Assembly: GCA_029392055.1 (NCBI GenBank)
Contig: CP113928.1
Coordinates: forward strand, 1,114,501-1,178,500
DNA from: Leuconostocaceae bacterium ESL0723
GTDB taxonomy: Bacteria; Bacillota; Bacilli; Lactobacillales; Lactobacillaceae
Direction of reading: 5' to 3'
Length of the DNA: 64,000 bases
The translations under genes and the position numbers were made by a program. Of this stretch, positions 26,171-32,813 are shown piece after piece. How positions within the stretch are numbered: position 1 is the first letter of the stretch; every line of letters begins with the position of its first letter. The notes beneath the pieces are model-generated. The model searched no databases and was not told the DNA's origin. It saw only the letters and a program-made list of their open reading frames with translations.

Positions 26171-26641
26171 CTAGCCTCCCTGCATAACGGTCGCAACAAC
26201 CGTACTAAAAACGGTCCCCAGGACCAATATTGCGACAGTCACTGTATTTTTAGACCACGTCAGGCCCAACTGTTCAAGGTGACTAGCCACCCAGAGTTGG
26301 TAGGCCACAAAGATTAGACCACTACCTAACCAAAGTACCCAGCGTTCTTGCCAGCCAAGCAAGAGCGACAAGTAAGTCCAAGCCACTAAGACCAGACCCT
26401 GACTGCCATACACTTGCTTCAAAACTGCAACCTGACAAGTCATCCCGTTAACGAGTTTGGTGATGTAGGTAAATAGAAAGCGATAAACCCCATACGTCCC
26501 AGCAATGGTGACGAGGAGCGCCAGCGTTCCAACCACCATGAAAATACCGCCATAGTCTTGCTGACGAGCACGGCTCCACAAATAAACCACTCCCAAGACT
26601 AAGTCGAGGGTGGCAAGCAAGCGATTAACATATTTACGCAC
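26171..26641 (-). CDS. Accessory membrane protein of bacteriocin locus 2
   Basis: A 156-residue protein with about four membrane segments, no known domain. GTG at 26641 is the likely start: GGAGG lies eight bases before it, whereas the upstream in-frame ATG (26656) has no SD and contains that GGAGG itself. Small membrane proteins of this size are frequent in circular bacteriocin loci. It could assist maturation or immunity. It follows the precursor gene across a hairpin. Confidence 0.65.
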   Translation of the reverse strand: MRKYVNRLLATLDLVLGVVYLWSRARQQDYGGIFMVVGTLALLVTIAGTYGVYRFLFTYITKLVNGMTCQVAVLKQVYGSQGLVLVAWTYLSLLLGWQERWVLWLGSGLIFVAYQLWVASHLEQLGLTWSKNTVTVAILVLGTVFSTVVATVMQGG

Positions 26642-26668
26642 AAAACAAACCTCCATGAACTTGAAAGA

Positions 26669-26694
26669 GGGCCCTGTGTTACCACAGGAACCCC
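26669..26694 (-). promoter_or_regulatory. Hairpin between precursor 2 and its processing genes
   Basis: CCTGTG (26673-26678) pairs with CACAGG (26683-26688), extended by GGG/CCC across an internal loop. There is no long T-run, so it is more likely an mRNA stabiliser or partial terminator that raises the precursor:processing ratio. Confidence 0.5.
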
Positions 26695-26702
26695 AGAAAA
26701 GA

Positions 26703-27044
26703 TTACAGGTTGCGGACCCAGTTAGAGTTGAGCGCCTGCTGAATACCGAATGAGAAGATGATGTTCAAAGCCATTTCAACTAAGAAGCCGGGACCCGTAA
26801 TGGCTGAGACAGCCGCGGCCATGCTGGAACCAGCCTTATAGGCACGGTAAACCGCGGTAATAATTGACGATGCCTTGGCAGCACTAATACCCAGGGTAGA
26901 TGCCAAGAGTGGCATGTGTAAGAAGGCCAGGAAAATACCGGTAAAGACCAACCCCAGGGCTAGTTCCCACTTCATGTTCGCCTTAATACCATTCGCCCGC
27001 TTCAACAGGGCCAGGCCCCACAATCGATCCATTGTTGCTTGCAT
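26703..27044 (-). CDS. Circular-bacteriocin-type precursor, locus 2
   Basis: A 113-residue precursor. A long leader (about 1-46, with a basic patch KRANGIKANMK and a hydrophobic stretch) is followed by a small helical, hydrophobic domain starting LASTLGISAAKASS (47 on). The LASTLGIS start resembles amylocyclicin-type circular bacteriocins. The candidate mature region (47-113, 67 residues) has four basic residues and one acidic. Its end, NSNWVRNL, lacks the usual small/aromatic hydrophobic tail. I start at the ATG at 27044, with GGAGG five bases upstream, and not at the GTG at 27107. It is the first gene of the locus. Confidence 0.72.
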   Translation of the reverse strand: MQATMDRLWGLALLKRANGIKANMKWELALGLVFTGIFLAFLHMPLLASTLGISAAKASSIITAVYRAYKAGSSMAAAVSAITGPGFLVEMALNIIFSFGIQQALNSNWVRNL

Positions 27045-27075
27045 AAAATCCTCCAAATGATTGACTAAGTTCTGG

Positions 27076-27109
27076 CAGTGGTATTCCATCCGACCAAGTC
27101 TTACCACTG
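27076..27109 (-). promoter_or_regulatory. 5' leader stem-loop and 4-codon mini-ORF of precursor 2
   Basis: CAGTGGTA (27076-27083) and TACCACTG (27102-27109) form a perfect 8-bp stem with an 18-base loop, 32 bases before the precursor start. Just upstream on the minus strand AAAGGAGG is followed at eight bases by GTG CAG CAG TGG TAA, a possible 4-codon leader overlapping the stem. Confidence 0.5.
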
Positions 27110-27186
27110 CTGCACCTCTTTAACCTCCTTTTGGCCGGCTACTTTAATATACGAAGGGCATCATTGAAATTTGGTGACAAACATGC

Positions 27187-27220
27187 AAAAAACAGGGCAG
27201 TTATTCCTAAAACTGCCCTG
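27187..27220 (-). terminator. Strong terminator upstream of bacteriocin locus 2
   Basis: CAGGGCAGTT (27193-27202) pairs perfectly with AACTGCCCTG (27211-27220), and on the minus strand is followed by TTTTTT (27187-27192). It lies between divergent genes, pointing into the bacteriocin leader, where no upstream minus-strand gene needs it. Confidence 0.75.
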
Positions 27221-27263
27221 CTCTGTGCTAAACTGACCGAATAACGCTATCAGGAGAAAAACC

Positions 27264-27842
27264 GTGCCTAACAGCCCTAAATACCAGCAAACTGACCAAA
27301 AAATCCAAAACGTTTTCCTGCAACTAGTCAAAAAGTACGGCTACCAGAAAACATCGGTCCGGATGATTATCGCTGAATGTCAGATTAACCGATCTACTTT
27401 TTACGCCCACTACCTGGATAAGCCGGATTTAATGGAAAAAATCCAAGACCAGCTCCTCGACCGCCTACTAAACGACCTGCCTCCATTAGATTTCCAGCTT
27501 TACCAAAAAGCCAACATGGCCCACCAACGGATTGCAGCTATGGCAGACCGGGTTTATGCCGAGCGAAAACTCTTTTCCCTCCTCTTAAGTGATCGGGCCG
27601 ACGGGCTTTTCGCCCAACACCTCCTGCAAAGGGCCGAGCAGGAATTTGATGCCTCTCCCCTGACTGACCACCTGGCCATCCCTAAGCCCTACTTGTTAGC
27701 CACCACTTCTAGTTTGATTATTAATCTCTTTGTCACCTGGATTCGCCGCGACTTTGCTGAAAGTCCGGCCGAATTTACGAAAATTGCCCAAAGAGTTTCG
27801 GTGACCACCGTACGAGAACTAGTTGCCAACACTGGTGATTAA
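27264..27842 (+). CDS. TetR/AcrR family transcriptional regulator
   Basis: A 192-residue TetR-type repressor. The N-terminal helix-turn-helix (about 10-55) reads KYGYQKTSVRMIIAECQINR then STFYAHYLDKPDL; the C-terminal ligand domain is not classifiable. Start GTG after CAGGAG. It is divergent from bacteriocin precursor 2 and lies 84 bases before a YhgE-like membrane gene whose promoter has a palindrome, so that gene is the most likely target. It could also affect the bacteriocin promoter. Confidence 0.88.
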   Translation: MPNSPKYQQTDQKIQNVFLQLVKKYGYQKTSVRMIIAECQINRSTFYAHYLDKPDLMEKIQDQLLDRLLNDLPPLDFQLYQKANMAHQRIAAMADRVYAERKLFSLLLSDRADGLFAQHLLQRAEQEFDASPLTDHLAIPKPYLLATTSSLIINLFVTWIRRDFAESPAEFTKIAQRVSVTTVRELVANTGD

Positions 27843-27869
27843 AATCCAACACTTGATGGTTTTTAATGG

Positions 27870-27909
27870 TTTCCCTTTCTGCCAACCAATCCTATACTTG
27901 ATTTATCAA
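27870..27909 (+). promoter_or_regulatory. Promoter and TetR-type operator of the YhgE-like gene
   Basis: TTTCCC (27870-27875), 17 bases, TATACT (27893-27898), overlapped by the palindrome TTGAT-TT-ATCAA (27898-27909). A repressor here would block the start site. Confidence 0.6.
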
Positions 27910-27926
27910 TTCAAGACATAGGAGAT

Positions 27927-28973
27927 ATGAAAATGAAGTCGACATGGAAATTCATTCTAGGCCTCGTAGTTGGCCTTACGGCCCTCTTGGCCGTATTGAT
28001 GACTGCCTTCTCACTACCCGCCGTTAATTCCGGCGTCCACCAGGTGCCCATCGCCCTGGTAACTAGTGACCAGGCAACCTACGACAAGTTAGCTAAGCCT
28101 TTGGAAGACAAGGGCTTCAAGGTTGAAAAGTATACCAGCGAAAAGAGCCTGACTGAAGGTGTTAACGAGCGTAAGATTTACGGTGGGATTGAACTCTCCC
28201 AGGCCGGAGACGTCACTGTTTACCAGGCCACTGCTGCCTCCTCAGCTGTCGCCCAGGCCCTGAGCCAAATTGGAACCGGTATGGTAACCCAGCAAAAGGC
28301 CGCGGCCACTACGCAAATCCAAACCACGCTGCAGCAGGCCACTGATTCAACCATGATTAAGACTCTGAGTGCTAAGCTTGCCGCAGTCAATGCTAAGCAG
28401 GTTAAGGTCGTTGAACTCAAGGCCTTTCCTAAGGCCGACCCTAAGGGAACTGGTCTAGCCGCCGGTGCTCTCCCAATTGCCCTAGGTGGCTGGATTGGCG
28501 CCGTAGCGATTGCGACCATGGTCAAGGGTAAGCGCCAAAAGATTTACGCCATCCTTAGCTTCGCGGTTATTGGTGGCCTGGGTCTGATTGCCGTTATCCA
28601 GTACGGTATCGGTACCTTCGATGGTAACTACTTCTACACTTCCCTGGGTGCTATGCTTGGCATCGCTGCTACTGGCTTCTTCGTCCTCGGACTCTTGGAA
28701 GTTATGGGCAACGCCGGCCTTGGTGTCGCTGCCGTCCTCTTAATCCTGCTAGGTAACCCCCTATCAGGACTGAGCTCCGCCCCTGAAATGCTTCCTTCTG
28801 GTTGGGGTGCCTTTGGACAACTCCTCCCACCTGGTGCCACTGGAACCCTGCTACGCAACATCGCCTTCTTCAATGGGAATGCCATTGCGGAACCGGTTAT
28901 CGTGCTTTCCTGCTACGTCGTAGTTGGTGCCCTGCTCTACTGGTTTGGCAAGCGTTCAAACCAACCCGCTTAA
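27927..28973 (+). CDS. YhgE/Pip-like membrane protein (ABC-2 type)
   Basis: A 348-residue protein: one membrane segment (about 8-30), an extracytoplasmic domain (about 35-170; VPIALVTSDQATYDKL, then a helical Ala/Gln/Thr-rich part), then four or five membrane segments (about 180-340). This is a short version of the YhgE/DUF3533 layout, related to ABC-2 permeases and often next to TetR regulators. Such proteins are linked to export or envelope stress, but the substrate is unknown. SD AGGAGAT. Set between two bacteriocin loci, it may help self-protection; that is inference. Confidence 0.75.
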   Translation: MKMKSTWKFILGLVVGLTALLAVLMTAFSLPAVNSGVHQVPIALVTSDQATYDKLAKPLEDKGFKVEKYTSEKSLTEGVNERKIYGGIELSQAGDVTVYQATAASSAVAQALSQIGTGMVTQQKAAATTQIQTTLQQATDSTMIKTLSAKLAAVNAKQVKVVELKAFPKADPKGTGLAAGALPIALGGWIGAVAIATMVKGKRQKIYAILSFAVIGGLGLIAVIQYGIGTFDGNYFYTSLGAMLGIAATGFFVLGLLEVMGNAGLGVAAVLLILLGNPLSGLSSAPEMLPSGWGAFGQLLPPGATGTLLRNIAFFNGNAIAEPVIVLSCYVVVGALLYWFGKRSNQPA

Positions 28974-28981
28974 TCACAAAT

Positions 28982-29013
28982 AAAAAAAGACCTGACAATG
29001 TCAGGTCTTTTTT
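28982..29013. terminator. Bidirectional terminator between YhgE-like gene and locus 1
   Basis: AAAGACCTGACA pairs with TGTCAGGTCTTT around a small loop, with A7 before and T6 after. Confidence 0.9.
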
Positions 29014-29019
29014 CATATC

Positions 29020-29496
29020 TTATATAAAGGTCAAACCGACATTCATAACCAGGGCGACGACAACTAAAATCACCGTTCCCCGGTAGTCCTTGCTCAGAGT
29101 GGCGTAAACCACGGCTAAAAGAATGGTTTGCAAAATACCGGTTGCCCAACTGGGCGCAACCCAGTTCAAAACATTTCCCAAAGCCACTAGGAGATAGGTC
29201 AGGGACAAGGCGCCAGTCAGGGCCCGATAGAGCGCGCCGTATTGATGCTTAGACGATAGTTTCAGTACCAGCCAGTAGACGACAAACATTAGCCCTAGTA
29301 AAGTCCAGGCCACCAAAATAACAATCAAAACTTCAAAGGTTACCAGTTGGGCTGAACTAAGGTTCAAAGATGCCTGCAAATTAGACAGGGCTGACCAGGT
29401 ACTGCTATCATCAGGCAAAGTGAAAAATAACAACAGGTAGGCCAAAGGCACCGCCAGTAACAGGAGCCAGTTTACAACTTTATGATTCTGGTTCAT
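29020..29496 (-). CDS. Membrane protein at the end of bacteriocin locus 1
   Basis: A 158-residue protein with four or five membrane segments and no recognised domain. It overlaps the end of the ATPase gene by 17 bases and starts after AGGTGG. As the last gene of locus 1, in the place held by immunity genes, it is the best immunity candidate there, although it is three times the usual size. It is also similar in size to the accessory membrane protein of locus 2. Confidence 0.65.
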   Translation of the reverse strand: MNQNHKVVNWLLLLAVPLAYLLLFFTLPDDSSTWSALSNLQASLNLSSAQLVTFEVLIVILVAWTLLGLMFVVYWLVLKLSSKHQYGALYRALTGALSLTYLLVALGNVLNWVAPSWATGILQTILLAVVYATLSKDYRGTVILVVVALVMNVGLTFI

Positions 29497-30097
29497 TGGG
29501 TCGCCACCTTTCTAAGGCAATTTTTTCCACTGGGAAATCGCGTTGACTGAAATCTTCGGCATGGGAAACCAGGATAATTGGCCCCTGCCCAGCTTCGGCC
29601 CGTTCAGTCAATCGGTACCAAATCCAGTCCAGACTATTTTGGTCAATCCCATTTAAGGCCTCGTCCAATATCGTCAGGCCATAGGCCTGCTGACAAGCTA
29701 AGAGGGCCAAGCCGACCTTGTTTTGGTTTCCCAGTGAGCTGTCCTGGTAATCTTGGTTTAGCAAGTGCTGGTCCCCACCAAAGAGCAGAGATGCCCGAGA
29801 CATATCAATGGTCCCACCCAAAATGTCGGCACTGAGCCGGATATTATCGGCAATGCTTAAGTACGGCAAACCAATCCCACTATCGGTTAAGAACAGGGTC
29901 GTTTTAGGATCCCGGTCATTTTTAATCTCACCCTGGTAATGGCGGTCGAGACCACCAATCATCCGCAGCAAAACGGATTTCCCCCAGCCATTTGGCGCCT
30001 GAAACTGGTAAATATGACCATCCGCCAAGGTCAAATCAATCCCCTCGAACAAAGGACGACCATCAATTGTTTTACTTACATTTTCTAAACGAATCAT
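29480..30097 (-). CDS. ABC transporter ATP-binding protein of bacteriocin locus 1
   Basis: A 205-residue ABC ATPase. Walker A is APNGWGKS (34-41), with Ala in place of the first Gly. The signature is SLGNQNK instead of LSGGQ. Walker B LTILDEA and switch VSHAEDF are recognisable. The same degenerate-signature type occurs in locus 2, suggesting a specialised subfamily. The gene starts immediately after the TAG of the SpoIIM-like gene. Confidence 0.87.
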   Translation of the reverse strand: MIRLENVSKTIDGRPLFEGIDLTLADGHIYQFQAPNGWGKSVLLRMIGGLDRHYQGEIKNDRDPKTTLFLTDSGIGLPYLSIADNIRLSADILGGTIDMSRASLLFGGDQHLLNQDYQDSSLGNQNKVGLALLACQQAYGLTILDEALNGIDQNSLDWIWYRLTERAEAGQGPIILVSHAEDFSQRDFPVEKIALERWRPNEPES

Positions 30098-30589
30098 CTA
30101 CCATCCCTCAATAACCGCCGCGACCGCCAGAAATCCGACCGGGACCAGGTACCAGACCCAGTTAACCCGAACAAAGCGTCCTACCATCAACCAGCTGCGG
30201 GTCTTCACTAAAACCCGTAGCATTTTGGCTGATAAATACTGAAACAAAAAAATTGCGGGAATCTCAAAAATCCCATGGGGCCATAAATCCTGCCAAGTTG
30301 CGCGCCAGCCTACCAAACGTATATTTAACCCTAGTGCCAAGGATTGGCCCAGCCAGTTCCAAATAATCAACAAGGGACTAATGACAAAGAGGACTAGGTT
30401 AACCAACATCACTAGGAGATTATGCCAAAAAATTTCCCAGATGCGGGGCCAGCCGTGACCAACTGGTGCCGGGGTTCCCGGAACGAAGGCATGAGCAAAG
30501 AGTAGCCAGTATAGGCCAGCCACTAGCCCTGCTAGCAAAAATAAGTCAATTAATTGCCAGACTAAAACCCGCTGCCAACGTACTTTCAT
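30098..30589 (-). CDS. SpoIIM/DUF95 family membrane protein of bacteriocin locus 1
   Basis: A 163-residue membrane protein with about five segments and the SpoIIM/DUF95 hallmark WPHGIFEIPAIFLFQYLSAK (about 101-120). DUF95 proteins form the membrane partner of the ATPase in circular bacteriocin loci (AS-48 C1, CirC/D-like) and take part in production and immunity. This signature is the strongest family link for the whole island. The SD (AGAGG) overlaps the stop of the upstream gene. Confidence 0.85.
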   Translation of the reverse strand: MKVRWQRVLVWQLIDLFLLAGLVAGLYWLLFAHAFVPGTPAPVGHGWPRIWEIFWHNLLVMLVNLVLFVISPLLIIWNWLGQSLALGLNIRLVGWRATWQDLWPHGIFEIPAIFLFQYLSAKMLRVLVKTRSWLMVGRFVRVNWVWYLVPVGFLAVAAVIEGW

Positions 30590-30599
30590 CCGATTTCCT

Positions 30600-31736
30600 C
30601 TACATGATATCTACCCAGGCCAAGCCGATTAGTACCAGCACCAGGAGATATTCCTCCCAAAATTTTGGCCGCTTCTCCCGCTTAACCACCAGCTGGCGAC
30701 CAACAATGGCCGTGTAAAACTGGAGGGCAATCAGAACAACCAGGGCTAGAATCCACTGCAGCAAGACCCACAAATTGCCACCAGCAACTAGTGGCCAGGC
30801 CAAAAGCCCAACAAAGACTACTTGTTGCTGACCGGTACGGGCCAGGCTACCATAACGGACCTGCTGCCACAAAGACTGATTAGCCAGGAAGGTAATCCGG
30901 GCAATCAGGTGCCGGTTCCCGTTGAGTATGGCCTGACAGTAAATTTCTAAAGTAACAACGTAAAATAAGACCGGAATGGTCAGAACCGGGATGGGCCAGT
31001 GCCAGACCTCCCGAGCGAATAGGCCAGCTATAATCAACACCAGTTCTCCCAAACTGCCCCAACCAAAGCGGCCGGCCAACCAGCGGTTAAACCCACGGCC
31101 GACCCGACCATTAATGACCCGCTTAACGGCTAGGTCATCCTGGTCATACCAGTGGTAGAGCACGTGACCCCAGGCTGCTAACAAAAAGGCCAGGGTTGCC
31201 AAAGACACCCAGGGCCAGTGGCCGTCCAATAATGACAAGCAGCCAGCAATTAAGACGGCCAGCGACAACCAGCGCAACGGGAAGGCCCAAACCGAGGGCC
31301 AATTCTTGGCACTGAGATAGACCAGGGCAAAGGCTACCAAGTTTAACCAGGCTAACAACAACCCCCAACGACCACTCAGTGGCCCTAAGATCCACAAAAT
31401 CACCGAAAAGGCGACGAAGGCATAGGTTAATGGATTCAGCCGCAGCCAAATCCAAAGCCGGTACCGCATTTGGGCTGGCCAACCGGCGACCCGGTATACT
31501 GGCGGAATGTTCGCCCACCGGCGCAGAATAGTCTGGTGCTGGAAGGCCAGGGTTAGGTAGGTGAAGACCAGTAGGATTACAAGGCCAGTTGGCTGATTAA
31601 GTACAGTAGCCAACCAGGCCACCAAAATACCCACCAAGGCATTGATTAAGATTAGGGCTGGATAAAGTGGTAAACTTTGTGCTTCTGGACCCAGCTTCAG
31701 CTGCTTAGCCCAGGATTTTTGAAGTAGGGCAAACAT
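30600..31736 (-). CDS. Large polytopic membrane protein of bacteriocin locus 1
   Basis: A 378-residue protein with about ten membrane segments, Trp- and Leu-rich, no recognised enzyme motif. It is positional counterpart of the 24937-26169 product and of the large membrane proteins (B-type) in known circular bacteriocin loci. I start at the ATG at 31736, with AGGAG six bases upstream; the GTG at 31766 lies within a hairpin. A polar loop (YHWYDQDDLAVKRVINGR) separates the two membrane halves. Confidence 0.74.
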   Translation of the reverse strand: MFALLQKSWAKQLKLGPEAQSLPLYPALILINALVGILVAWLATVLNQPTGLVILLVFTYLTLAFQHQTILRRWANIPPVYRVAGWPAQMRYRLWIWLRLNPLTYAFVAFSVILWILGPLSGRWGLLLAWLNLVAFALVYLSAKNWPSVWAFPLRWLSLAVLIAGCLSLLDGHWPWVSLATLAFLLAAWGHVLYHWYDQDDLAVKRVINGRVGRGFNRWLAGRFGWGSLGELVLIIAGLFAREVWHWPIPVLTIPVLFYVVTLEIYCQAILNGNRHLIARITFLANQSLWQQVRYGSLARTGQQQVVFVGLLAWPLVAGGNLWVLLQWILALVVLIALQFYTAIVGRQLVVKREKRPKFWEEYLLVLVLIGLAWVDIM

Positions 31737-31762
31737 GGCCAACTCCTGTCCAAAAGAAAGGA

Positions 31763-31785
31763 GCACTTAATATTTCACTAAGTGC
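31763..31785 (-). promoter_or_regulatory. Hairpin between precursor 1 and its processing genes
   Basis: GCACTTA (31763-31769) pairs with TAAGTGC (31779-31785), followed on the minus strand by CTCCTTTCTTTT. It is placed exactly like the hairpin after precursor 2 and may act as a leaky terminator favouring the precursor. Confidence 0.55.
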
Positions 31786-31808
31786 CCGCCTTCTATTTTT
31801 AGCTTATT

Positions 31809-32093
31809 TTACCAGTTGGCAGCGGCATCGTGACCGTAACGGCCCCATGCCCACTTAGCTGCCGCCAACAGGCTGGCACCAAAGCCGGCCGTGCCGCCGA
31901 CCACCGTCAAAACAGCGACAACCGTACCAATCGTTTCAGCGACTGAAACAACGGTCTGCGCAACCTCGTGTGACAGGCCAAACTGAGCAGCCAACATGGA
32001 CTGGCTGTGAGCCAAGGCCCATGAAATGGCAATCACTGCCAAAGCTGCCATAGCAACCATTACTAAGACGTTAATTTGCTTGCGCTTCATCAT
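31809..32093 (-). CDS. Circular bacteriocin precursor, locus 1 (uberolysin/leucocyclicin-like)
   Basis: A 94-residue precursor. The leader (1-33) is hydrophobic with a basic start (MMKRKQ). The candidate mature peptide (34-94, 61 residues) begins LAAQFGLSHEVAQTVVSVAE, has a Gly-rich turn VVGGTAGFGAS, then AAAKWAWGRYG and ends AANW. Leu first, an aromatic last residue, about 60 residues and this helix-turn-helix pattern fit subgroup I circular bacteriocins, in which residue 1 is joined to the last to make a membrane-active ring. Unusually it has three acidic and two Lys/Arg residues. SD GGGAGG. First gene of locus 1. Confidence 0.85.
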   Translation of the reverse strand: MMKRKQINVLVMVAMAALAVIAISWALAHSQSMLAAQFGLSHEVAQTVVSVAETIGTVVAVLTVVGGTAGFGASLLAAAKWAWGRYGHDAAANW

Positions 32094-32115
32094 ATTCCTA
32101 CCTCCCCAAATGTGA

Positions 32116-32129
32116 CAGCCATGCGGCTG
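32116..32129. promoter_or_regulatory. Small hairpin in the leader of precursor 1
   Basis: CAGCC (32116-32120) and GGCTG (32125-32129) around ATGC, just upstream of the GGGAGG ribosome binding site. No confident promoter is visible between it and the gpx terminator. Confidence 0.35.
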
Positions 32130-32227
32130 CGGTTCTATATGACAATTTCATCTTATCACCTGATTAATACCCCGCCAATAGCTGTCACCAACCTGTAAAT
32201 CAACTTTAACCAACGTAACTTTTGATA

Positions 32228-32264
32228 CAAAAAAGCCCCAAAAATATAATATTTTGGGACTTGA
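32228..32264 (-). terminator. Terminator of the gpx gene
   Basis: On the minus strand CCCAAAATATTATATTTTTGGG, an almost perfect A/T-rich stem, runs into GCTTTTTT. It separates gpx from the bacteriocin island. Confidence 0.75.
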
Positions 32265-32270
32265 TTTTCG

Positions 32271-32741
32271 TTAGGCCTCCAGGGCCTTAACGATGTCTGG
32301 TTCAATTTTATCCGGGGTGGTCATCGGTGCGTAACGGTGAATAAATTCGCCGTTGCGACCAATCAAAAACTTGGTGTAGTTCCACTTAATCGTGCCACTA
32401 CCAGATTCTTTTTTCAGGTAGACAAAGAGTGGGTCGGTTTCCTTGCCGTTGACGTGGATTCGCTCAGTCATGGGGAAGGTCACGCCGTAGTGCATCTGGC
32501 AGTACTCGCTAGCCTCTTCGCCAGTGTCTAATTCCTGCTTAAACTGGTTGGAAGGCAGGCCGAGGACTTCTAAGCCGTCCTCGTGGTACTTCTTATATAG
32601 TTCTTCCAGTCCTTCAAGCTGAGGGGCCAGACCACATTTAGATGCGGTGTTAACGATGAGAACCACCTTGCCCTCATAGTCTTTGAGATCAAGTTTCTGG
32701 CCACTTACCTCAGTTTCAGTAAAGTCGTAAATGCTGGTCAT
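32271..32741 (-). CDS. Glutathione peroxidase-like thiol peroxidase
   Basis: A 156-residue thioredoxin-fold peroxidase. The catalytic cysteine lies in NTASKCGLAPQ (about 36) in place of selenocysteine, with the Gln of SNQF and the Trp of IKWNYTKFL completing the triad. It reduces peroxides, in bacteria usually with thioredoxin. Cytosolic. SD AAAGGAGG. It lies 72 bases after the 32814-33170 gene on the same strand, with its own TAGAAT-type promoter possible. Confidence 0.92.
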   Translation of the reverse strand: MTSIYDFTETEVSGQKLDLKDYEGKVVLIVNTASKCGLAPQLEGLEELYKKYHEDGLEVLGLPSNQFKQELDTGEEASEYCQMHYGVTFPMTERIHVNGKETDPLFVYLKKESGSGTIKWNYTKFLIGRNGEFIHRYAPMTTPDKIEPDIVKALEA

Positions 32742-32813
32742 ATGAGCCTCCTTTAAATGTACCAGTATTCTAGCACTTTTAAAGCCAAAAGAAAGACTGA
32801 TTTCTATTGAAAA

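Noticed and set aside
23808-27044. Locus 2 as a lantibiotic or bacteriocin-ABC (peptidase-containing) system
   Set aside because: No double-glycine leader, no peptidase-ABC protein and no Ser/Thr/Cys-rich core peptide or modification enzyme; the DUF95/ATPase/large membrane protein set fits circular bacteriocins better.
27045-27107. 21-codon N-terminal extension of bacteriocin precursor 2 from GTG
   Set aside because: The GGAGG ribosome binding site of the downstream ATG lies inside it, and it contains the leader hairpin. GTG with GAGGTG cannot be fully excluded.
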